Part shown: positions 11,885 through 20,993 of the stretch, in pieces | Position numbering within the stretch: position 1 is the stretch's first letter | Layout: each line of letters starts with the position of its first letter | Assembly (NCBI GenBank): GCA_020465985.1 | Contig: JAANYP010004440.1 | Location: 1-64,000 of the forward strand | Length of the DNA: 64,000 bases | Reading direction: 5' to 3' | DNA from: Centrapalus pauciflorus | Taxonomy: Eukaryota; Streptophyta; Magnoliopsida; Asterales; Asteraceae | Notes under the pieces: generated by a model | The model's database searches: none | Seen by the model: the letters and a program-made list of their open reading frames with translations, nothing else | What the model was told of the DNA's origin: nothing | Made by a program: the position numbers and the translations under genes

Positions 11885-12145
11885 GAAAATCCATGATTAG
11901 ACTCGAAATTTGTTGAATTCGAATCTAACCCCCCCTAGATTCGAGATGTGCTTCGAATCTAACTCCTAGAATCGAAAATGGGTGCTTCGAATCTGATTCC
12001 TTAGTCTCGAATATGTATGAGTTCGAATCTATTAACTAGATTCGAATCTGTCTAGCTCATCTCGAATGTATGCTTGGAACTATGTATGCCTTCGATTCTG
12101 TGTGTGTGTGTTTCGAATCTAGCTTCCTTAATTCGAATCTGTGTT
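11885..12145 (+). repeat. TCGAATCT array in E3 5' LTR
   Basis: Seven exact TCGAATCT copies, plus variants such as TAGATTCGAG and CTCGAAT, at irregular spacing. The 3' LTR copy (about 19400-19695) has eight, because of a roughly 30-nt insertion that adds one unit. Confidence 0.85.
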
Positions 12146-12948
12146 TGTTCCAAGCCCAAGTTAAATTCCTAAAATCAGATTAAGTGATTAATCAACCTAT
12201 TGTAATTAAAAGTATAATATGATTATGATAAAACTCACAAGTTCAAGTTGCATATCTATTTTATGCACAAATGAATTAACAGACTCTGTACGAACCCTTA
12301 GAATGTGTATGACCTGTTCAACTTGCTAAGTAATACGATTGGCTTTGTTTCAAGGCCACACATCTATAATTAGATGAATCGTATTAATCTGATAAGAATA
12401 GACTCACCTTGGGACGATAGGAACTACCTCAGACTCGATAACCAGAATTGTCAATAACCTGAATATATAACTAGGGTTATATAGATTATGACACAGACTT
12501 GACATTAATATGCCAGACTTGAAACTGAACTGCAGGAAACCGCCGATTTGACAGAGTAAACTGATCAGCTTAATTCGTTAAGCATTATCTGACTACGGAC
12601 TACTGTGAGTGACAGATTTCATTAATTACTTGCATATATTTCGATACTTATTGGTGAATGTATTGACTGTATGGAAACTTCCGATTGTTGCTGCATGTTT
12701 CTTTAATACTATATTGTATCATAGAAACGTACTTTTGACATTACTGAAGCTAGACACTTGAATTGCCTTGATTGCATGTTCACTTTTACATTTTATGTAA
12801 ATACGTATCATGCTTACTGCTTACTTGACTGTTTATATACTTGCCGCTGCATACTGCATTATCCGACAGGACCGAATGTGAGATCTCCATTCACAGGAGG
12901 GAATTCTGCAGATTCCTTTCCTATTTGACTTGTTTCCATACATTTCCC

Positions 12949-12966
12949 GTAGGGCTTCGGCCTTAC
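12949..12966 (+). other. Hairpin with UUCG tetraloop in E3 5' LTR
   Basis: GTAGGGCTTCGGCCTTAC folds into a 7-bp stem (one G-U pair) capped by C(UUCG)G. Outside it, TTCCC (12944-12948) can pair with GGGAA (12971-12975), extending the stem past a 4-nt bulge. It is conserved at 20501-20518 and in E5 at 61977-61994. Confidence 0.7.
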
Positions 12967-13443
12967 ACAGGGGAATACAAACTGGGTTGTCTCCCAACCT
13001 TTTGCCGTCTCTGACGTATTGCCAACAGGAACTGATAGTATGTCATGTGTGTGGTAACTAATGGAACTCTGTTAACTCACTAAGCATTGTTAGCTTACTC
13101 TGTCATGACAACTCTTTTTCAGGAAAAGCTGATAAAGGCAAGACCATAGCAGGTAGTTCGTCCCAGGCTAAGTGAATCTGGACTTTGATGAATAGCAAAC
13201 TTTTGGACTTTTGATGACGCCTATTTTGAAAAGATGTTGCGGTCTCGGGTAGCTTGTTCAGTCTTCTGCACTCTGATTGAAGATTTAGAAGCTAGTTAGA
13301 CCACCATTTGATTTTAAAATATTGTTGTAATTAAGTATTCATGCTGATGGACCTGTGGTATCAAACAATTAGTAATATTTATTACGCAATGAAATGAAAT
13401 ATTATGACGTGTACTGTTTGTGGAAACTTGGATGTTACAAAGT

Positions 13444-13455
13444 TGGTATCAGAGC
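13444..13455 (+). other. E3 primer-binding site (initiator tRNA-Met)
   Basis: TGGTATCAGAGC, 4 nt after the end of the 5' LTR. Confidence 0.95.
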
Positions 13456-13787
13456 AGCAGTTTAATCATCGGATTGGCCACCCGATACTTAAACTACTGG
13501 TATGGTATGGACTATGTGACTCTGAATTCCCGAACAAGTCACCGAGGCCTAGGGTAACCTAATTAGTAAAGGACTACCCACACAACTTGACCTAAGATAA
13601 GCAAATGATGACTGATAGGATGGGGGGAGGGATTGACTGACTTGACTTTGACTTGACTTTGTGAGCCTGACTGACTGCCTTCATATCTATGAATTTAGAT
13701 ATGATTATCTGACGTAGGTATTATGACTCGAACTGTGCTTATTTGAATCAGGAAATAATAGTTATTTCCTTTATATATTTTCAGCCA

Positions 13788-15250
13788 ATGGCTGATAAGA
13801 ATCCGACTGTTGCCGGTTCCTCAAGGGTTGATAAAGCTGCTGATGCTGCAGCTGATCAACACAAAGAATCTGTTCATGTAGAGGACTTAGGCACTGACCC
13901 TGAAAATACTGCTAATGACTGAAGCAGTACTGCCACCCCTGTGCCTCCTCAGCAGGCTCAGTTGATAGATCTCGTTCATAAGTTGAATGAGGATAATCGT
14001 AGACAGATGCAGCTTATGATGGATAGGAATCGATTACAGACTGATATGGCAGTTGAAGACCGATTTAAGGAGATTAAGGATTTGCTGACTAAGGGTAAAA
14101 CGGTGATGCACACTGATGAGGAAAACCAGCGTGAAATTGACTTTAAGCGCCGTGAAGAAGAACTTAGGTTGCGAGAACTTAAGTTACAGGAATTAGAACT
14201 GAAGCATAGGGAAGAAATGTTAGCGAAGCCAAAGAAAGACAGGAAGAGGAAACATAGGCATGTGTCCTCTGATGAAAGTGAGACTGACTCTTCCGACCAT
14301 CACGTTAAGGTAGGACGTGAATGTATGTTTGTTGATTTCAAGAAGTGTGGAGCTCGTACGTTTGCGGGGTCATCTGATCCTGTTAAAGCTATGGACTGGG
14401 TCGCGAATGTGGAGAAAGCGTTTAGACTCTCCAAGTGTGGTGAAAAAGACAAGGTCACTTTTGCGACGGGAATGTTGGAAGATGGAGCCGGCCGTTGGTG
14501 GTTGTCTATCACAAATCCCATGTCTGATGCAATGGAAAAATCCATTACTTGGGATCAATTCAAGATTCATCTGAAGGAGAAATACTGCCCTCAGGATGTT
14601 AAGCGCCAGATGGAGAAAACCCTGCTATCTTTTCAGCAAGGTACAAGATCCGTGACGGACTATGAGCTGGAATTTACCAGGCTCTCGCTATTATCTGATC
14701 ACCCTGTCGATACTGACGAAAGACGAAAGGATTTGTTTGTGGATGGTCTGGATAGAGAAATCCGGAAGTTTGTGAAGTCTGGCAGACCAAGAAGTTATAT
14801 TGAGGCGGTTGAAATTGCTAGGGTAGGTGAACTTGAAATCTATCCTGAGCGAGCATGTCCTTTTATTGCTAAATCTAATAAGAAGGAAAAATCTGAGAGA
14901 GCTGAAAGGAAGAATGAAAGTTCAAGGAAAGGAGATAAGCAGTCTTCTAAGAAGGCTAAATCGTATGCTGTGACCTCGGCACCAAAGCTTGCTTGTCCCC
15001 GCTGCAAGCAAATTCATGAAGGGAAATGCGATCCTGCGTTCGTTAAATGTTACTGCTGCAGACAGAACGGTCAGGATAGGTAAGAATGTCCCAGGTGCAG
15101 TGAGGCTTGTCGAAACTGCATTACGTTGGGGCATCATGCTAAAGACTGTACTCGACCCCGATTTGTTCCTCCACCTGCATCTTCACCTCAGCAATCAGTC
15201 AAGGGTTCTTCTGCCCCGAGGAATCAGCCAAGATCTTTCCAGATGACAGC
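13788..15250 (+). pseudogene. E3 Gag with zinc knuckles
   Basis: Start MADKNPTVAGSSR at 13788, right after a CAG acceptor-like site. TGA at 13920-13922 stops it at codon 45 where E5 has TCA (serine). The frame then runs on through a charged helical stretch (REIDFKRREEELRLRELKLQ), a K-rich run, and the capsid-like domain (FATGMLEDGAGRWW, YCPQDVKRQMEKTLLSF). Next come the Cys-rich CPRCKQIHEGKC segment and CYCCRQNGQDR. A TAA at 15081-15083 interrupts this knuckle, where E5 reads CYCCRQNGHDRSEC. A second knuckle, CRNCITLGHHAKDC, follows. All of this is one frame and leads directly into protease. Confidence 0.93.
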
Positions 15251-15776
15251 CGAAGAGGCAAAGGAAACTGCTGACGTCGTCACGGGTACATTTCTTGTTT
15301 ATGATATGCCTGCCTTAATCTTATTTGACTCTGGCTCTAATCTGTCGTATGTGTCTGAAAAGTTTGCTAAACAGTTTGATTTTGCCCCTGTGATGCTACC
15401 TGCACCCTTAGACATAGAAACTGCTAGCTCGAATTTTGTGACTGTGAATAGAGTCTTTCGTTCCTGTAAGCTAGTGATTGATGACCTCTCCTCGGACGTT
15501 GACCTGATACCGATGTGGATTAGAGAATTCGATGTTATTATAGGTATGGACTGGCTTATGACGAATAATGCTGAAATCCTTTGTGCTAAAAGGATAATTA
15601 GAATTAGAACCCCCGAAGGAAGTGAACGTTATGTTTATGGCGATAGAAAGACTCGAAATTTAGGTCTCATCTCTGTAATGAAAGCCCGAAAGTGCCTAAC
15701 CAAAGGTTGTTCCGCCTATTTAGCCTATGCCATAGATGCAAAAGAAGTTAAAATACCGTGTCTGATGTACCTGTAG
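15251..15776 (+). pseudogene. E3 aspartic protease
   Basis: VVTGTFLVYDMPALILFDSGSN has the catalytic DSG at 15327-15335; IIGMDWL follows about 75 residues later, as in retroelement proteases. It would cut the Gag-Pol polyprotein. The frame closes at 15776 because of an apparent 1-nt deletion near 15750 (AAAATACC, where AAAACTACC would restore VSDVPVV), so protease and RT are out of frame. It follows Gag without a stop other than the TAA at 15081. Confidence 0.92.
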
Positions 15777-18088
15777 TTCGAGATTTCCCTGACGTATTCC
15801 CGGATGACATCTCTGGATTGCCACCAGATCGTCAAATCGAATTCCATATTGACCTTGTACCGGCTGCTGCTCCTATCGCGAAAGCCCCTTACCGACTTGC
15901 TCCGAATGAAATGAAGGAAATGATGAGTCAGTTGCAGGAATTATTGGAAAAAGGGTTTATTCGTTCGAGTACTTCTCCTTGGGGTGCTCCGGTTCTTTTT
16001 GTTAAGAAGAAGGATGGCACCTTTCGCATGTGTATAGATTATCGGGAGCTAAATAAAGTAACTATCAAGAACCGATACCCTCTGCCTAGAATTGACGACT
16101 TGTTTGACCAACTGCAAGGGGCTAGCTACTTCTCAAAGATCGATCTCCGATCTGGTTATCATCAGCTCAAAGTATTTGAGTCTGACGTACCGAAGACTGC
16201 ATTTCGTACTCGATATGGCCATTTTGAATTCCTAGTAATGCCGTTTGGTCTCACAAATGCCCCGGCCGCATTTATGGACCTCATGAATAGGGTATGTAGA
16301 CCAATGCTGGATAAATCAGTGATAGTCTGCATTGATGACATCTTGATTTACTCCAAGTCTGAATCTGATCATGCGATGCATTTGCGAGAATTGCTAGAAT
16401 TGTTACGAAAGGAGCGACTCTATGCAAAATTCTCCAAATGTGAATTCTGGTTACGCCAGGTGCAATTTTTAGGACATATTGTCTCGGGTGAGGGAATAGC
16501 CGTAGATCCATCAAAGGTTGATGCGGTTCAGAAGTGGGAAGCGCCGAAAAACGTATCTGAAGTTCGGAGTTTCTTGGGTTTAGCGGGCTATTACCGAAGA
16601 TTTATCCGTGATTTCTCCAAGATTGCGGTGCCTTTAACCAGTCTGACGAAGAAAGAAGTTAAGTTTGAATGGAATGAATCTCAAGATCGAGCCTTTGAGA
16701 CTTTGAAGCGTAAGCTAATTGAAGCACCGGTTTTGGCCTTACCTGAGGGTAATGATGATTTTGTAGTCTATAGTGATGCTTCTAAGATGGGATTAGGCTG
16801 TGTGTTGATGCAAAGGGATAAAGTAATTGCCTACGCATCAAGGCAGCTAAAGGCGCATGAGAAGAATTATCCGACGCATGATTTAGAACTTGCAGCCGTG
16901 ACCTTTGCACTGAAGATTTGGCGGCATTATCTGTATGGGACTAGATGCAAGTTATATACAGATCACAAAAGTCTGAAGTATATATTTGACCAGAAAGAGC
17001 TGAATATGCGACAAAGGCGATCTATGGAATTGATTAAAGACTATGACTGTGAGATCCTTTACCATCCAGGTAAAGCAAACATAGTAGCAGATGCCCTAAG
17101 CCGCAAAACCGGACCAGACCATTATACCCGATGTTATGCTTTGACTTCTGTTGTTTTGGAGTCTGCCTTGCCTGAGTCGATTATTGCCGCTCAAACCGAA
17201 GCCATTCGGGATGAGAACTTGAAATCTGAACGTATGGTTACATATGTGACCCAGCTGACCCTTGATAATCGTGGTCTTAGACGGTTCATGGATAGAATAT
17301 GGGTTCCCAGACTAGGAGGTATTCGTGATCAAATTCTGTCAGAAGCTCATATGTCGAAATTTTCGGTACATCCTGGTTCTACTAAAATGTACCAAGATTT
17401 GAAAATGGATTATTGGTGGCCTGGAATGAAGAAGGACGTAGGACGATATGTAGAAAATTGCATGACTTGTTTCCAAGTCAAATCGGAACATCAGAAGCCG
17501 TATGGGGAACTACAACCATTGCCAATCCCGGAATGGAAGTGGGACCACATAACCATGGACTTTGTGACGAAGCTGCCCAAGACTAAGCGAAATCATGACT
17601 CTATATGGGTAATAGTGGATCGACTTACTAAGTCTGCCCATTTCCTACCCATACGTGAAGATGAACGCCTCGAAAAGTTAGCTGAATTGTACGTAAAGGA
17701 AATCGTGACTAGACATGGTGTGCCATGGTCTATAGTATCGGACCGTGACAGCAGATTTACTTCTCGTTTTTGGAAGGCTTTTCAGAACGGACTAGGAACT
17801 GAACTTAAGATGAGCACCGCCTATCATCCTGAAACTGACGGGCAAAGTGAGAGAACGATTTTGACCTTAGAAGATATGTTACGTGCCTGTGTGATTGATC
17901 TCGGTGGAAGTTGGGATACTCACCTGCCGTTTGTGGAGTTTGCTTATAACAATAGTTATCACTCGACTATTGGTATGCCTCCATATCAACTTTTGTACGG
18001 ACGTCAATGCCGAACTCCAACCTGTTGGAGGGAAACAGGTGAACGCCCGATCTCTGGACCAGCGATTCTGCAAGAAGCCCATGACTAA
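15758..18088 (+). pseudogene. E3 reverse transcriptase, RNase H and integrase core
   Basis: A long open frame. RT has WGAPVLFVKKKDG, CIDYRELNKV, SKIDLRSGYHQ and MPFGLTNAPA. Its catalytic box reads CIDDILIYS (16328-16339), where E1 and most of the family have FIDD; loss of the aromatic residue probably weakens activity. RNase H has VVYSDASKMGLG and YTDHKSLKY (about 16740-17105). Integrase starts with the HHCC region (VHPGSTKMYQDL ... CMTC) and has WVIVDRLTKS, SDRDSRFTSRFW and GQSERTILTLE. TAA at 18086-18088 follows QEAHD and ends the frame before the chromodomain. Confidence 0.95.
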
Positions 18089-18598
18089 CTACAGTTGATT
18101 CGGCAACGGATTCAGACTTCTCAAGACAGACAAAAGAAGTACCATGATAAAAGACGGAAACCAATCGCGTTTGAAGTTGGAGATAAAGTAATGCTGAAGG
18201 TCTCGCCAAGAAAAGGAATAGTAAGGTTCGGCAAACGGGGGAAGTTGAGCCCTCGATTTGTGGGTCCTTTTGAAATTCTCGAGCGTATAGGATTGCAAGC
18301 CTACAGATTAAAGCTGCCTACCGAAATGACTGGGATTCATGATGTATTTCATGTGAGTAATCTTCGAAAGTGTTTAGCTGACGCTAAAGCTGTGATTCCT
18401 TGGAAAGACGTGCAAATTGATGAGCAGTTGCGATACGAAGAAAAGCCCGAGCGTATAATCGATCATAAGGTTTCGAAATTGCGCAGCAAGGAAATTCCAA
18501 TGGTGTTAGTCCAATGGAAATACCATAAGGGATCTGCGCAAACTTGGGAACGAGAAGACGAGATTAGGCAAAAGTATCCGAAGTTATTCCTGTCTTAG
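18089..18598 (+). pseudogene. E3 integrase C-terminus with chromodomain
   Basis: Same frame as the preceding ORF. It has the GPY/F-type region (EVGDKVMLKVSPRKG, LSPRFVGPFEIL), then IHDVFHVSNLRKCL and a chromodomain (EIPMVLVQWKYHKGS..TWERED..KYPKLF). It shows what E1 has lost near 3205 and is the template that reveals the chromodomain remnant in E2 (23290-23396). Confidence 0.93.
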
Positions 18599-18623
18599 TC
18601 GATTCCGAGGACGGAATCAATTT

Positions 18624-18636
18624 AACGGGGGAAGAT
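18624..18636 (+). other. E3 polypurine tract
   Basis: AACGGGGGAAGAT, directly before the 3' LTR. Confidence 0.9.
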
Positions 18637-20993
18637 TGTAACAGCCCGTAATTTATTAAATATAAATTACAGCATCAGACTTTGGATAATAAAGCAATTT
18701 TATCAAAATATTAGTAATTAACTGAAAACATGAATCTTAAATAGTTAATTATATTAAGTTATACTTAATTATGAAAAGTTGCCCAAAATTAGCTGAAATA
18801 AAATTAATAATTAAAAGTTCAGCTAAATGACAAATTAAAGACTGAAAATGACGAAACGGACTAAAATGAATAAAAATGTGACTAAAAGGCAAATATGCAA
18901 ATCGGATTGTGGGAAATAAAGTTGGTCAATTCCGGATAATTCAGTAGAAAATCTGATTTTCTCCCTATTTTCCTATAAATAGGGCAGCCCTCCTCATTTC
19001 TTAGGTTTGGAAAACAAGAACTCTCTCTCTCTCTCTCTATAACCTCACCTTCTCTCTAGCTTTTCTTCTAATCGGTTCATCGGATTCTCGTGATTTATAC
19101 GTCAACGGATAGAGATCGTCGAGCTCTACACGATTCTACCATTGCATGTTTGATTTCGTCCGGATTTAAGGTAAGATCGGCCCTATTTCTGTCTTTTGGT
19201 TCGGTTTTGAAAGAGCAAACTCGAGTTTGCTCAAATTCCCTTCATTTGAAGCTGATTTGCTCTCGTTTAGGACTTGTTTTTGCTTGGAAATCATCAATAG
19301 TCGAAGGATATATCTTGGACGAAGGTTAGTGGACTATTTTTCCCTCATATATGTTCATATTTAGTTGATGAAACCTGGAAAATTGTTGAACATGTAGAAC
19401 AGATTCGAAAATCCATGATTAGACTCGAAATTTGTTGAATTCGAATCTAACCCCCCCTAGATTCGAGATGTGCTTCGAATCTAACTCCTAGAATTGAAAA
19501 TGGGTGCTTCGAATCTGATTCCTTAGTCTCGAATATGTATGAGTTCGAATCTATTAACTAGATTCGAATCTGTCTAGCTCATCTCGAATGTATGCTTGGA
19601 ACTATGTATGCCTTCGATTCTGTGTGTGTGTGTTTCGAATCTATAGATTCGAATTAGGCATGGTTCGAATCTAGCTTCCTTAATTCGAATCTGTGTTTGT
19701 TCCAAGCCCAAGTTAAATTCCTAAAATCAGATTAAGTGATTAATCAACCTATTGTAATTAAAAGTATAATATGATTATGATAAAACTCACAAGTTCAAGT
19801 TGCATATCTATTTTATGCACAAATGAATTAACAGACTCTGTACGAACCCTTAGAATGTGTATGACCTGTTCAACTTGCTAAGTAATACGATTGGCTTTGT
19901 TTCAATGCCACACATCTATAATTAGATGAATCGTATTAATCTGATAAGAATAGACTCACCTTGGGACGATAGGAACTACCTCAGACTCGATAACCAGAAT
20001 TGTCAATAACCTGAATATATAACTAGGGTTATATAGATTATGACACAGATTTGACATTAATATGCCAGACTTGAAACTGAACTGCAGGAAACCGCCGATT
20101 TGACAGAGTAAACTGATCAGCTTAATTCGTTAAGCATTATCTGACTACGGACTACTGTGAGTGACAGATTTCATTAATTACTTGCATATATTTCGATACT
20201 TATTGGTGAATGTATTGACTGTATGGAAACTTCCGATTGTTGCTGCATGTTTCTTTAATACTATATTGTATCATAGAAACGTACTTTTGACATTACTGAA
20301 GCTAGACACTTGAATTGCCTTGATTGCATGTTCACTTTTACATTTTATGTAAATACTTATCATGCTTACTGCTTACTTGACTGTTGATATACTTGCCGCT
20401 GCATACTGCATTATCCGACAGGACCGAATGTGAGATCTCCATTCACAGGAGGGAATTCTGCAGATTCCTTTCCTATTTGACTTGTTTCCATACATTTCCC
20501 GTAGGGCTTCGGCCTTACACAGGGGAATACAAACTGGGTTGTCTCCCAACCTTTTTGCCGTCTCTGACGTATTGCCGACAGGAACTGATAGTATGTATAT
20601 GTGTGTGGTAACTAATGGAACTCTGTTAACTCACTAAGCATTGTTAGCTTACTCTGTCATGACAACTCTTTTTCAGGAAAAGCTGATAAAGGCAAGACCA
20701 TAGCAGGTAGTTCGTCCCAGGCTAAGTGAATCTGGACTTTGATGAATAGCAAACTTTTGGACTTTTGATGACGCCTATTTTGAAAAGATGTTGCGGTCTC
20801 GGGTAGCTTGTTCAGTCTTCCGCACTCTGATTGAAGATTTAGAAGCTAGTTAGACCACCATTTGATTTTAAAATATTGTTGTAATTAAGTATTCATGCTG
20901 ATGGACCTGTGGTATCAAACAATTAGTAATATTTATTACGCAATGAAATGAAATATTATGACGTGTACTGTTTGTGGAAACTTGGATGTTACA
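18637..20993 (+). repeat. E3 3' LTR
   Basis: About 2.36 kb; pairs with 11114-13439 and carries about 30 extra nt in the TCGAATCT array near 19640. TATA at 18974, donor-like site at 19171, UUCG hairpin at 20501-20518. Ends at 20993, followed by the GTTCT target duplication. Confidence 0.96.

Larger units (their letters stand above)
11114..13439 (+). repeat. E3 5' LTR
   Basis: Starts TGTAACAGCCCG and ends GGATGTTACA. Contains TATAAATA (11452), a CT microsatellite (about 11500-11517), an AAG/GTAAGA donor-like site (11649), a TCGAATCT array (11885-12145) and a UUCG hairpin (12949-12966). A 79-codon frame at 11568-11807 is identical in both E3 LTRs but is closed early in E5. Confidence 0.96.
11649..13784 (+). 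other. E3 candidate 5'-leader intron
   Basis: A consensus-like donor (TTTAAG then GTAAGAT at 11649) lies 197 nt after the TATA box. A consensus-like acceptor (TATATTTTCAG ending 13784) lies 3 nt before the gag ATG at 13788. Splicing would remove the TCGAATCT array, the hairpin, the LTR end and the PBS. E5 has the same pair at 60557 and 62831, and E2 and E1 have counterparts. No transcript is available, so the intron is inferred from sequence only. Confidence 0.45.
11114..20993 (+). mobile_element. E3: Ty3/gypsy chromovirus (probably Tekay/Del), inserted in the E2 LTR
   Basis: Full-length plus-strand element with LTRs 11114-13439 and 18637-20993, TG...CA ends, and a GTTCT target duplication at 11109-11113 and 20994-20998. 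It has PBS, gag, protease, RT, RNase H, integrase with chromodomain, and polypurine tract. The LTRs differ at roughly 14 sites by eye plus one indel of about 30 nt, so the insertion is young and is the youngest of this nest. The coding region still has two nonsense codons in gag, a frameshift between protease and RT, and a stop in late integrase. Confidence 0.96.

Noticed and set aside
13618..13680. GACTTGACTTTGACTTGACTTTG repeats before E3 gag as a regulatory array
   Set aside because: A short tandem stretch that varies between E3 and E5 (62680-62710), with no further support for function.
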